A DNA stretch of 64,000 nucleotides from Oceanicella actignis (GTDB lineage: Bacteria > Pseudomonadota > Alphaproteobacteria > Rhodobacterales > Rhodobacteraceae), in NCBI RefSeq assembly GCF_008124525.1, contig NZ_VNHJ01000001.1:248001-312000 (forward strand), read 5' to 3'. The translations under genes were made by a program, and so were the position numbers. The notes under the pieces were generated by a model. The model searched no databases, had not been told where the DNA came from, and saw nothing but the letters and a program-made list of their open reading frames with translations. Of the stretch, positions 1 to 7,517 are shown in pieces (the stretch's first letter is position 1; every line of letters begins with the position of its first letter).

Positions 1-176
1 GCGCGCATATCTGGGACATCTCCAGCGTGCAGGCGCTGGACATGGCCGTCCTGCGCTTCCGGCGCGAGGGCGCCGAGGTCGAGGTCGTCGGCCTGAACGA
101 AGCCAGCGAGACCCTGGTCGACAAGCTGGCCATCCATGACAAGCCCGGCGCGCTCGACGCCCTGCCGGTCCACTGA
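1..176 (+). CDS. C-terminal end of a SulP-family anion transporter (STAS domain), partial
   Basis: Only the last 57 residues are inside the window; the reading frame is open from base 3 to a TGA at 174-176. The segment WDISSVQALDMAVLRF followed by a V-E-V-V-G-L strand and a final helix looks like the end of a STAS domain. That domain forms the cytoplasmic tail of SulP sulfate/bicarbonate permeases; free-standing STAS proteins also exist. The stop lies 16 bases before the stress-protein gene, so the two are probably co-transcribed. The SulP assignment is inferred from the domain end and from the known frequent pairing of SulP with universal stress proteins. The membrane part is not visible. 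Confidence 0.6.
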   Translation, partial: AHIWDISSVQALDMAVLRFRREGAEVEVVGLNEASETLVDKLAIHDKPGALDALPVH

Positions 177-192
177 GGAAGGAGGCGCCCCC

Positions 193-1083
193 ATGTCCGA
201 AGCTCCCGACGCTCCCCAAGCCCCCGACGCGCCGCGCAAGCTGGTGGCGCTGGTCGACGGTTCGATCTACTCGGCCTCGGTCTGCGATCATGCGGCCTGG
301 GCGGCGCGGCGTGCGGGCCTGGCGGTCGAGCTGGTGCATGTGCTGCCGCGCCCCGAGGCGCCCGAGCGGCGCGATCTGTCGGGCGCCATCCGCCTTGGCG
401 CGCGCAGCGCGCTGCTTGCCGAGCTGGCCGAGCTGGACGCCCGCCGGGCGCGGCTGATGAGCCGCCGCGGCCGCGCCATTCTGGACGACGCGCTGGCCAT
501 TCTGGCGCGCGACGGCGTGACCGACGCCAGCGCGCGGCTGCTGCAGGGCGACCTGGTCGAGGCGGTGGCCGACGCCGAGGCGCATGCGCGCATGATCGTG
601 ATCGGCAAACGCGGCGAGGCGGCCGATTTCGCCAAGGGCCATCTGGGCTCGAATCTCGAGCGCGTGGCGCGCGCCAGCCGCCGGCCGGTCCTGGTCGCCT
701 CGCGCGCCTTCCGCCCCATCGCGCGGGTGCTGGTCGCCCATGACGGCGGCGCCGTGGCCGAGGCCGCGGTCGAGCGCATGGCGCGCGATCCGCTCTTCGC
801 GGGGCTCGAGGCGCATGTGGTCCATGTCGGCGCCGACGCGCCGTCCATGCGCCGGATGATCGAGGGCGCGGCGGCGCTGCTGGCCGATGCCGGGCTGAAG
901 GCCCGTGCCGAGCTGCTGCCCGGCCAGCCCGAAGCCGTTCTGGGCAAGCTGGTCGAAGAGCGCGGCTTCGATCTGGTGGTGATGGGCGCCTATGGCCACA
1001 GCCGCATCCGCAGCCTGCTTCTGGGCTCGACCACGGCCGAGATGATCCGCTCTTGCAAGGCGCCGATCCTTTTGATGCGGTAG
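193..1083 (+). CDS. Tandem-domain universal stress protein (UspA family)
   Basis: A 296-residue protein with two Usp folds, about residues 14-165 and 170-296. The second repeat carries the ATP-binding signature G-x2-G-x9-G-S (GAYGHSRIRSLLLGS); the first has a similar GKRG...GS segment with one extra residue. Usp proteins are cytoplasmic and act in stress, starvation or anaerobiosis, often binding ATP. The start at 193 follows a good GGAGG site (about 181-185); an upstream in-frame ATG at 136 would overlap the STAS gene and is less likely. It sits between a STAS/SulP end and a DksA-like gene, with only 4 bases before the latter, consistent with one stress-related transcript. Confidence 0.85.
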   Translation: MSEAPDAPQAPDAPRKLVALVDGSIYSASVCDHAAWAARRAGLAVELVHVLPRPEAPERRDLSGAIRLGARSALLAELAELDARRARLMSRRGRAILDDALAILARDGVTDASARLLQGDLVEAVADAEAHARMIVIGKRGEAADFAKGHLGSNLERVARASRRPVLVASRAFRPIARVLVAHDGGAVAEAAVERMARDPLFAGLEAHVVHVGADAPSMRRMIEGAAALLADAGLKARAELLPGQPEAVLGKLVEERGFDLVVMGAYGHSRIRSLLLGSTTAEMIRSCKAPILLMR

Positions 1084-1087
1084 GGGC

Positions 1088-1441
1088 ATGTCCGCCTGCG
1101 AACCCGATCCCGAAGAGCTCCGGCGCCGCTTCCTGCCCCGCCTGCAGGCCGAGCGCGCGGCGCTTGCGCAGGCCTCGCAATCGACCGAGGCCGACCGCCG
1201 CCCCGTCGAGCTGGACCAGCAGAGCGTGGGGCGCCTGTCGCGCATGGACGCCATGCAGCAGCAGGCCATGGCCCGCGCGCAGGAGGCCCGCCGGCGCGCG
1301 CGCATCCGCGCCCTCGACGCCGCGATCCGGCGCATCGGGACCGAGGATTACGGCTGGTGCGATTCGTGCGGCGAGTTCATCGGCGAAGAGCGTCTGGCCC
1401 TTGATCCCGCGCTGACGCGCTGCCGCGCCTGCGCGCGCTGA
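1088..1441 (+). CDS. DksA/TraR-family C4 zinc-finger protein
   Basis: A 117-residue protein with an N-terminal helical region and a C-terminal zinc finger C-x2-C-x17-C-x2-C (CDSCG ... CRACAR), the hallmark of the DksA/TraR family. Family members insert into the RNA polymerase secondary channel or act as small transcription modulators. It is shorter than classical DksA (about 150 residues), like the many small DksA/TraR-like paralogues of proteobacteria. It starts 4 bases after the stress protein stop and is probably translated from the same mRNA. Whether it responds to ppGpp cannot be judged from sequence. Confidence 0.85.
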   Translation: MSACEPDPEELRRRFLPRLQAERAALAQASQSTEADRRPVELDQQSVGRLSRMDAMQQQAMARAQEARRRARIRALDAAIRRIGTEDYGWCDSCGEFIGEERLALDPALTRCRACAR

Positions 1442-1490
1442 GGCCGGCGCGGGCCGGGCGCTGCGGCTCGGCCCCTGCGCGCGCCCTCTG

Positions 1491-1518
1491 CGCCGCCCCC
1501 TGACCGCCGCCCCCTGAC
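1491..1518. repeat. Perfect 14-bp tandem duplication
   Basis: The unit CGCCGCCCCCTGAC occurs twice head to tail (1491-1504 and 1505-1518) in the gap between the DksA-like gene and the mer operator. No function is apparent; replication slippage in GC-rich DNA is the simplest origin. Confidence 0.8.
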
Positions 1519-1628
1519 CGCCCCGCCTTCGGCGCCCCTTGCCTGCAAGGGCGGCGGCGCGCGCCCGGGCCGCCGCCGCGCCCGCCGCCTCTCGCGCTTT
1601 CGTGACCGCCCGGCATGCGCATCGGGGC

Positions 1629-1659
1629 TTGAGCCTGTAGCGGCTACAGGGCGTAGCGT
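1629..1659 (+). promoter_or_regulatory. MerR-family operator/promoter of the mer operon
   Basis: A perfect 7-bp dyad, CCTGTAG-CGG-CTACAGG (1634-1650), lies in a 19-bp spacer between a -35-like TTGAGC (1629-1634) and a -10-like TAGCGT (1654-1659). An over-long 19-bp spacer filled by a dyad is the defining layout of MerR-family promoters, where the metal-bound regulator untwists the DNA. The GTAG/CTAC half-sites resemble those of Cd/Pb/Zn-type MerR relatives as much as those of classical MerR. merF starts 60 bases downstream. No MerR-type gene is next to it. Confidence 0.75.
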
Positions 1660-1718
1660 GGCGCACATGGCCGGGAAGGTTGCGGGCCGACCGGCGGCCC
1701 CGAAGCAAGGATCACGCG

Positions 1719-1961
1719 ATGACGCAAGGGACGAACAGGGATCGAAGGCTGCTGGCCGTCGGTGCGGTCGGAACCGCCGTGGCGGCGCTGTGCTGCTTCA
1801 CGCCGCTTCTGGTCGTGGCGCTGGGGGCGCTGGGCCTTTCGGCGGCGCTTGGCTGGCTCGACTACGTGCTGTTGCCCGCATTGGCCTTCTTCGTCGCGCT
1901 GACGGTCTACGCGCTGCTTCGCGCGCGCCGGCGCAAGGCGCCGGAAGGGGGCGGACGTTGA
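1719..1961 (+). CDS. merF: Mercuric transport protein, MerF-like
   Basis: An 80-residue inner-membrane protein with two hydrophobic segments (about 11-45 and 48-66) and a vicinal cysteine pair at 25-26 in the ALCCFTP motif. In MerF/MerT such pairs pass Hg(II) across the membrane to MerA. Length fits MerF (about 81), but the second cysteine pair usually found near the MerF C-terminus is missing: the tail is arginine/lysine-rich and has no cysteine. The start at 1719 has AAGGA just upstream; an earlier in-frame ATG at 1680 lies within the leader. The stop overlaps the TTG start of merA, so translation is probably coupled. Confidence 0.75.
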   Translation: MTQGTNRDRRLLAVGAVGTAVAALCCFTPLLVVALGALGLSAALGWLDYVLLPALAFFVALTVYALLRARRRKAPEGGGR

Positions 1962-3385
1962 GCGCCGATTGCTGCGCGCGGGGGGACGACGCGTTCGATC
2001 TGGCGGTCATCGGCGCGGGGTCGGCCGGCTTCTCGGCCGCCATCGCCGCCGCCGAGGCGGGACGGCGCGTGGCCCTGTTCGGGCACGGGACCATCGGCGG
2101 AACCTGCGTCAATGTGGGCTGCGTGCCCTCCAAGGCCATGATCCGCGCCGCCGCGGCGGTGCGCGGCGCGGCCGATGCGGGCCGCTTTCCCGGCGTGACG
2201 CCCTGCAAGGCCGTCGCCGACTGGGCGGGGCTGGTCGAGGGAACGGCGCGGCTGGTCGACGAGATGCGCCGGCGCAAATACGCCGACCTGCTGCCGCGCC
2301 ATCCGGGCATCGCCTATTTCGAGCTGGGCCCCGCGTGGCCCTGCGCGCAGGGCGTCGAGGCGGGCGGGCGCGTGTTCCGCGCGCCGCGCGTGATCCTGGC
2401 CACCGGCTCGCGCCCGCGCATGCCCGACATCGAAGGGCTGGCCGAGGTCGGCGCGCTCGACTCGACCGGCCTTCTGACGCTGCGCGACAAGCCGCGCAGC
2501 CTGATCGTTCTGGGCGGCGGCTATGTGGGCGTCGAGCTGGCGCAGATGGCGGCGCGGCTGGGCGTCGAGACGACGCTGCTCGCCCGCTCGCGCCTGCTGC
2601 CCGGCGCCGAGCCCGAGATCGCCGCCGCGCTGACCGACGCCTTGCGCGCCGAGGGGCTGCGCGTCGAGACGGGGCTGACTTATCTGCGCGCATCGCGCGG
2701 CCCCGAGGGGGTGACGCTGACATGCGCGCGCGACGGCGCGCGGCTCGAGCTGAGCGCCGGGCGCCTTGTCGTCGCCGCCGGGCGGGTCCCCAACGTCGAA
2801 GGGCTGGGCCTGGCCGAGCTGGGCGTCGAGACCGACGCGCGCGGCGCCATCCGCGTCGGCCCCGACATGGCCACGACGCGCCCCGGCGTCTACGCCGCCG
2901 GCGATGTGACGGATCGCGAGCCCTTCGTCTACATGGCCGCCCATGGCGGCAAGGTGGCGGCGAGCAACGCGCTGGGGCTGGCGGCGCTTCGCTACGACGA
3001 TTCCGCCGTGCCCTGGGTGGTGTTCTCGGATCCGCAGGTCGCCGGGGTCGGGCTGACCGAGGCCGAGGCCCGCGCGGCGGGCCGCGAGGCGCGCGTCAGC
3101 GTGCTGTCGCTCGAGCATGTGCCGCGCGCCGCCGTCGGCCGCGATGCGCGCGGCGCGATCAAGCTGGTGGCCGATGCGGCGGACGGGCGCCTGCTGGGCG
3201 GCCAGATCGCCGCGCCCGAGGCGGGCGAGGTCATCCAGACGCTGGCCATGGCGATCAGGGCGGGCATGACGGCGCGCGAACTGGGCGACGCCATTTTCCC
3301 CTACCTGACGATGGCCGAGGGGCTGAAGCTGGCCGCGCAGACCTTCGAGCGGGACGTGGCCTCGCTGTCGTGCTGCGCCGGCTGA
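1958..3385 (+). CDS. merA: Mercuric reductase without the N-terminal metal-binding domain
   Basis: A 475-residue FAD/NAD(P)-dependent disulfide oxidoreductase that reduces Hg(II) to Hg(0) in the cytoplasm. Visible: the FAD motif GAGSAG (about 19-24), the redox pair in GGTCVNVGCVPSK (Cys50, Cys55), a second Rossmann motif GGGYVG, and the C-terminal pair Cys472-Cys473 in SLSCCAG that hands Hg(II) to the active site. The NmerA (HMA) domain of many MerA proteins is absent, but a short N-terminal Asp-Cys-Cys (residues 4-6) is present. The start is taken as TTG at 1958, overlapping the merF stop (TTGA) and preceded by GGAAGGGGG. The terminal Cys pair separates it from lipoamide dehydrogenases. Confidence 0.88.
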   Translation: MSADCCARGDDAFDLAVIGAGSAGFSAAIAAAEAGRRVALFGHGTIGGTCVNVGCVPSKAMIRAAAAVRGAADAGRFPGVTPCKAVADWAGLVEGTARLVDEMRRRKYADLLPRHPGIAYFELGPAWPCAQGVEAGGRVFRAPRVILATGSRPRMPDIEGLAEVGALDSTGLLTLRDKPRSLIVLGGGYVGVELAQMAARLGVETTLLARSRLLPGAEPEIAAALTDALRAEGLRVETGLTYLRASRGPEGVTLTCARDGARLELSAGRLVVAAGRVPNVEGLGLAELGVETDARGAIRVGPDMATTRPGVYAAGDVTDREPFVYMAAHGGKVAASNALGLAALRYDDSAVPWVVFSDPQVAGVGLTEAEARAAGREARVSVLSLEHVPRAAVGRDARGAIKLVADAADGRLLGGQIAAPEAGEVIQTLAMAIRAGMTARELGDAIFPYLTMAEGLKLAAQTFERDVASLSCCAG

Positions 3386-3453
3386 GGGGGCGGGCGCCCG
3401 CCGCGCCGCCGGCGGCGCCCATGCGCGTCCCTTGCGCGCCCCCCGTCGCCCGT

Positions 3454-4329
3454 TCAGCCGCGCCGGGACGAGGCGTAGGCCTCGGAGATGCGGTAGTAGT
3501 CGTCGAAGCCGACGCGCCGGCGCAGTTCGGCGAAATCCATCAGCCCCGGGCGGCGATCCTCGCGCATGGCGCGCAGCGTCGTCACCATGGCCTGCATCGC
3601 CGCCGCCATGAGCGAAAGCGGATAGGCCGCGATCGAGAAGCCGATCTCGCGCAGCGTCGCGAGCGGCAGGTCGGGGGTCTGGCCGCCCTCGACGATGTTC
3701 GCCATCTTGGGGCCGGGCAGCTCGGCGCAGATGCGGCGCATTTCCTCTTCGCTGCGCGGCGCCTCGACGAACAGGATGTCGGCGCCCAGCTCGGCGAAGC
3801 GCGCGGCGCGGGCGATGGCCTCGTCAAGGCCGTGCTCGTGACGCGCGTCGGTGCGCGCCAGGATCAGGATGTCGAGCCCCTCGTCGCGCAGCGCCGCGCG
3901 CGCGTCGGCCGCGGCGCGGATGCGGTCGAAGGCCTCGTCGCGCGGCACGACGGCCTTGCCGGGCGTGTGGCCGCAGCGCTTGGGGGCCAGCTGGTCCTCG
4001 ATCATCACCGCCGCGCAGCCCGCCCGCGCGAAGCCGCGCACCGTGCGGCGCACGTTCATCGCGTTGCCGTAGCCCGTGTCGCCGTCGGCGATCAGCGGAA
4101 TGTCCACGGCCTCGGCGATGTTGCGGGCCTGGTCGAGGACCTCGGCGTAGCTCATCAGCCCCAGATCGGGCGCGCCGATGCGGCTGGCCGAGGCGGCGAA
4201 GCCGGACATGAAGGTCAGCGCGTATCCCTCCTGCGCGATCAGCTTGCCCGACAGCGCGTCGAAGCAGCAGGGCATGAGGTGGCATGTGTCCTGCGCGAGC
4301 AGCGCGCGCAGCCGGTCGGCCTTGTTCAT
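3454..4329 (-). CDS. Isocitrate lyase/PEP mutase superfamily carboxylyase-like enzyme
   Basis: A 291-residue TIM-barrel enzyme. Seen: ADGDTGYGN (81-89) with the Mg-binding acidic residues, IEDQ (110-113) and KRCGH (117-121), which holds the catalytic cysteine of isocitrate lyase-type C-C lyases. Length fits the short branch (methylisocitrate lyase, 2,3-dimethylmalate lyase, oxaloacetate decarboxylase, PEP phosphonomutase), not isocitrate lyase itself. The Cys loop favours a lyase over a phosphonomutase. It starts 4 bases after the stop of the TRAP large subunit, so it is probably the last gene of a dctPQM operon and acts on the imported organic acid or a product of it. The exact substrate cannot be read from sequence. 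Confidence 0.8.
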   Translation of the reverse strand: MNKADRLRALLAQDTCHLMPCCFDALSGKLIAQEGYALTFMSGFAASASRIGAPDLGLMSYAEVLDQARNIAEAVDIPLIADGDTGYGNAMNVRRTVRGFARAGCAAVMIEDQLAPKRCGHTPGKAVVPRDEAFDRIRAAADARAALRDEGLDILILARTDARHEHGLDEAIARAARFAELGADILFVEAPRSEEEMRRICAELPGPKMANIVEGGQTPDLPLATLREIGFSIAAYPLSLMAAAMQAMVTTLRAMREDRRPGLMDFAELRRRVGFDDYYRISEAYASSRRG

Positions 4330-4333
4330 CGGA

Positions 4334-5605
4334 TCACCATTTGAACGGAATGTAGAGAACCAGATCTGGCGCGGCGCGCATGATCGCCACCGTCGCCAGC
4401 ATCAGCGCCAGGAACGGCAGCACGCCGCGCGCCACTTCGGCCAGGCGCGCGCGCGCCACCGACTGGATGACGTAAAGGTTCAGCCCCACCGGCGGCGTGA
4501 TGAGCGCGCATTCCACCATCACCACCATGTAGATGCCGAACCACACCGGATCGAAGCCCAGCCGCATCGCCGCCGGCAGCAGAACCGGCGTCATGATCAG
4601 GATCATCGACAGCGCCTCGAACACCAGCCCCATCAGCAGCAGCACCGCCGAGACCGCCAGCAGGAACATGGCCGGCCCGTCGATGTTGGCCGCGATCAGG
4701 GCCGAGATCTCTTGCGGCAGACGGTAGAGCGCGATGGCCTTGCCGAAGATCTTGGCCCCCGCGACGATCAGCAGGATGGCGGTAGTGGTGACGGCCGAAT
4801 CGCGCACCGCCGCCAGGAACCCCGACCAGCTCAGCGAGCGCGACCACAGCGTGGTGATGGCCAGCGCCGCGGCGAAGCCGATGGCCGCCGCCTCGGTGGG
4901 CGTGAAGGCGCCGGCGTAAAGCCCGCCGACCATCAGCGCCGCCAGCGCCAGCGCCGGCAGCACGCGCCGCGTGGCGGCGGCCCGCTCGGCCCAGCTTGCG
5001 CGCTCGAGCCGCGCGCCGGACGTCATGCGCGCATGCAGCATGGCGTAGAGGATGAACAGCGTCACCAGCGTCAGCCCCGGCCCGATGCCGCCCAGGAACA
5101 GCGCGATCACCGACTGCTCGGTGACGAAGCCGTAGACGATCATCGGGATCGAGGGCGGAATCAGGATGCCCAGCGTGCCGCCCGCCGCCAGCAGCCCGTA
5201 GACGAAGCGCCTGTCATGTCCGCGCGACAGCATTTCGGGGATGGCGACCGTGCCGATGGTGGCGGCCGTGGCCACGGACGAGCCCGAGATCGCCGCGAAC
5301 ATCGCGCAGCTGATGATGGTGGCCACCGCCAGCCCGCCGGGCCAGTGCCCGACCCAGGACTGAACCGCCGCGAACAGGTCGCGCCCCACGCCGCCATGCA
5401 GCAGCACGTTCGACATCAGAAGAAACAGCGGCACCGCCAGCAGGATGAAGCCGTCCAGCGTCGAAAGGATCGCCTGCGGCGCCATCAGGGGCGACAGCCC
5501 GCCGGCGATCAGCATTCCCAGCCCGACGCCGCCCAGCGCGAAGGCCACGGGCACGCCGATCAGCAAAAGGGCGAAAAGCGCGCCCAGGATGAGCAGAACC
5601 GTCAT
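4334..5605 (-). CDS. dctM: TRAP transporter large permease subunit (DctM family)
   Basis: A 423-residue, highly hydrophobic protein with about 12 membrane segments, beginning MTVLLILGALFALLLIGVPV, typical of DctM. It forms the Na+-coupled channel of a TRAP carboxylate importer. The start at 5605 overlaps the dctQ stop by 4 bases (ATGA), giving translational coupling; longer upstream extensions would run through dctQ. Conserved stretches such as FLLMSNVLLHGGVGRDLF and PPSIPMIVYG fit the family. The lyase gene follows after 4 bases. Confidence 0.9.
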   Translation of the reverse strand: MTVLLILGALFALLLIGVPVAFALGGVGLGMLIAGGLSPLMAPQAILSTLDGFILLAVPLFLLMSNVLLHGGVGRDLFAAVQSWVGHWPGGLAVATIISCAMFAAISGSSVATAATIGTVAIPEMLSRGHDRRFVYGLLAAGGTLGILIPPSIPMIVYGFVTEQSVIALFLGGIGPGLTLVTLFILYAMLHARMTSGARLERASWAERAAATRRVLPALALAALMVGGLYAGAFTPTEAAAIGFAAALAITTLWSRSLSWSGFLAAVRDSAVTTTAILLIVAGAKIFGKAIALYRLPQEISALIAANIDGPAMFLLAVSAVLLLMGLVFEALSMILIMTPVLLPAAMRLGFDPVWFGIYMVVMVECALITPPVGLNLYVIQSVARARLAEVARGVLPFLALMLATVAIMRAAPDLVLYIPFKW

Positions 5606-6099
5606 TCCTGCGCGCTCCCCAGACCCGGGGCGGGATCGCGCGGCAGCCGCGCCAGATCGGCCGCCGCCTGCAGCGCCAGCAGCGCAAATCCCAGCGGCAC
5701 GGGCAGCTCGGCCACCCAGGACGGCAGATCCAGAAGCGAACCCGTCGTGCGCCCGCGCACGAGGCTGTCGTGAAAGATCTGCCAGCCCCACCACGCCACG
5801 ATCGCCGAGAACGCGATCACGCAGACCAGCGCCGCCGCCGCGCACAGCCTTTGCGCGGGCAGGGGCAGAAGGTCGGTCAGCGCGTTGACGGTGACGTGGC
5901 GGCGCGCGCGCAGCACGCCCGCCATCGCCATCAGGCAGCCCCAGATGAGGCACAGCTGGCTCAGCTCGGCGGCCCAGATGGTGGGGCGCACGAAAAAGTA
6001 GCGCGCCACGACCTCGTAGGTCAGCATCGCGCCCGCGGCGACCATCAGCCAGGCCCCCAGCGCGGCCGCGCCGCGCGAGACGTGATCGATCAATTGCAT
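5602..6099 (-). CDS. dctQ: TRAP transporter small permease subunit (DctQ family)
   Basis: A 165-residue membrane protein with four predicted helices. The motif AMLTYEVVARYFFVRPTIWA, with E and R near the end of helix 1-2, is typical of DctQ. It pairs with DctM in the inner membrane. The start at 6099 follows GGAAG; an upstream ATG at 6189 would add an arginine-rich stretch atypical for the family. It lies between dctP and dctM, as in canonical dctPQM order. Confidence 0.88.
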   Translation of the reverse strand: MQLIDHVSRGAAALGAWLMVAAGAMLTYEVVARYFFVRPTIWAAELSQLCLIWGCLMAMAGVLRARRHVTVNALTDLLPLPAQRLCAAAALVCVIAFSAIVAWWGWQIFHDSLVRGRTTGSLLDLPSWVAELPVPLGFALLALQAAADLARLPRDPAPGLGSAQE

Positions 6100-6163
6100 G
6101 CAGAGCTTCCGAGCGGAAAGGGAACGCGGGCGACGGCCGCCGCCCGCGCGATGCGCCGTCGGG

Positions 6164-7156
6164 TCAGCCGTCGTGCCCGACCGCCGCAAGCACCTTGGCG
6201 CCCGCCTCGCCGGCGGCGGCCAGGAAGGCGTCGTAGACCGGCTTGGCCACCGCCTTCCAGGCGGCGACGTCGGCCTCGTCCAGCTCGACGATGTTCATCC
6301 CGTGCTCGCGCGCGGCGGCGTAGGCGTCGGCCTCGATCTGGGACATGCGGTCGCGCACGGTGCGCTCGGCCACGTCGGCGGCCTCGCGGATCCGGGCCTG
6401 GATCTCGGGGGGCAGGGCGTTCCACCACTGGGTGTTGACCACCACCACGAACTCGATGTCGGCGTGGTTGGTGACGGTGACCGTGTCCATCACCTCCCAC
6501 AGCTTGCGCGACTTGACGCCCGAGATGCCGGTCATGCCCACATCCACCGTGCCGCGCTGATAGGCCAGATACTGCTCCGAGCCCGAGATCAGCGTCGGCG
6601 CGCCGCCCGCCGCCTTGACGAAATCGCCCAGCGTCTTGCCGAAGACGCGCACCTTCTTGCCCTTCAGATCCTCGGGCCGCTTGATGGGCGTTCCCTTGGA
6701 CAGCATGATCGCGCCGCCATAGGCCTGCCAGTAAAGGATCTGGCCGCCGGTCCTGGCCACCTCTTCCTCGATGATCGTGCGCACGGGCGAGCCCTTGGCC
6801 ACCGCGGCGCGCACCTTCTCTTCGCTGTTGAAGAGGAAGGGCATGTAGAACACGTCCACCACCGGCGCGTCGCCCACATAGCGCGTCAACGAGGCCACGC
6901 CCGCCTCGATCGCGCCCGAGCCGACGGCGGCCGGCACCTCCTTGTCCTTGTAGAGGGTCGCGCTGTCGTAGATCTCGACATCCACCGCGCCGCCGGTGCG
7001 CGCTTCGACCTCCTTCTCGAACAGAAGCAGGTTCTCGCCCAGATGGCTGGTCAGCGGCAGCTGAAGCGAGATGCGCATCTTGTGCGCGGGCTCGGCCATG
7101 GCCGCCCCGCCCAGCGCCAGCGCCGCCGCGGCGCCGCAAAGGAATGTCTTGAGCAT
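6164..7156 (-). CDS. dctP: TRAP transporter periplasmic solute-binding protein (DctP family)
   Basis: A 330-residue periplasmic protein with a cleavable signal peptide (MLKTFLCGAAAALALGG, cleavage after AMA). The DctP fold is shown by a conserved substrate-region arginine in GKKVRVFGKTLGDF and a helix-rich C-terminus. It captures the substrate, usually a C4-dicarboxylate, keto acid or sugar acid, and delivers it to DctQM. The start at 7156 is preceded by a strong GGGAGGAAAA site. It is the first gene of the dctPQM-lyase operon and is divergent from the CDGSH gene. The carboxylyase-like partner suggests a di- or tricarboxylate-like substrate (inference). Confidence 0.9.
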   Translation of the reverse strand: MLKTFLCGAAAALALGGAAMAEPAHKMRISLQLPLTSHLGENLLLFEKEVEARTGGAVDVEIYDSATLYKDKEVPAAVGSGAIEAGVASLTRYVGDAPVVDVFYMPFLFNSEEKVRAAVAKGSPVRTIIEEEVARTGGQILYWQAYGGAIMLSKGTPIKRPEDLKGKKVRVFGKTLGDFVKAAGGAPTLISGSEQYLAYQRGTVDVGMTGISGVKSRKLWEVMDTVTVTNHADIEFVVVVNTQWWNALPPEIQARIREAADVAERTVRDRMSQIEADAYAAAREHGMNIVELDEADVAAWKAVAKPVYDAFLAAAGEAGAKVLAAVGHDG

Positions 7157-7264
7157 GTTTTCCTCCCGGTTAAGTTTTGTCGGCAGGATGGCGCGGGGCG
7201 CGCGGCTTGGCAACATGCCGGACGCAGGACCCCGCGCAAGGCGCAAGGCGAAGGAAGGATGCCG

Positions 7265-7510
7265 ATGCAAGAACCCAAGGCCGCGGGGCGCGAGCCCGTC
7301 AGCGTCGAGGTCAAGGCGGGAAAGACCTATTTCTGGTGCGCCTGCGGGCTGTCGCGCAACCAGCCCTTTTGCGACGGCAGCCACAAGGGAACCGGCTTCG
7401 CGCCCGTGAAGTGGGAGGCGAAGGCCGACGGCGCGAAGTTCTTCTGCACCTGCAAGCGCACCTCGCGCCCGCCCTTCTGCGACGGCAGCCACAAGGCGCT
7501 GGAAGGCTGA
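7265..7510 (+). CDS. Tandem CDGSH iron-sulfur domain protein
   Basis: An 81-residue protein with two CDGSH-type 2Fe-2S motifs: CACGLSRNQPFCDGSH and CTCKRTSRPPFCDGSH. Each provides three cysteines and one histidine. Bacterial tandem CDGSH proteins are soluble redox or cluster-transfer proteins of unclear role. Of two ATGs (7259 and 7265), the second is spaced 6 bases from AAGGAAGG and is preferred; the first would leave no spacer. The gene stands alone between the divergent dctP and the convergent Crp/Fnr regulator. Confidence 0.88.
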   Translation: MQEPKAAGREPVSVEVKAGKTYFWCACGLSRNQPFCDGSHKGTGFAPVKWEAKADGAKFFCTCKRTSRPPFCDGSHKALEG

Positions 7511-7517
7511 GCGCGTC

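Noticed and set aside
1533-1553. Terminator CCCTTG-CCTG-CAAGGG after the DksA-like gene
   Set aside because: Only a 6-bp stem without T run; too weak for a firm call in DNA of this composition.
1442-1628. A merR gene divergent from merF
   Set aside because: The gap is too short, and the minus-strand frames there are low-complexity shadows running into the DksA-like gene.
3386-3453. A terminator between merA and the lyase gene
   Set aside because: Several short GC palindromes exist, but none forms a clear stem with a proper loop.
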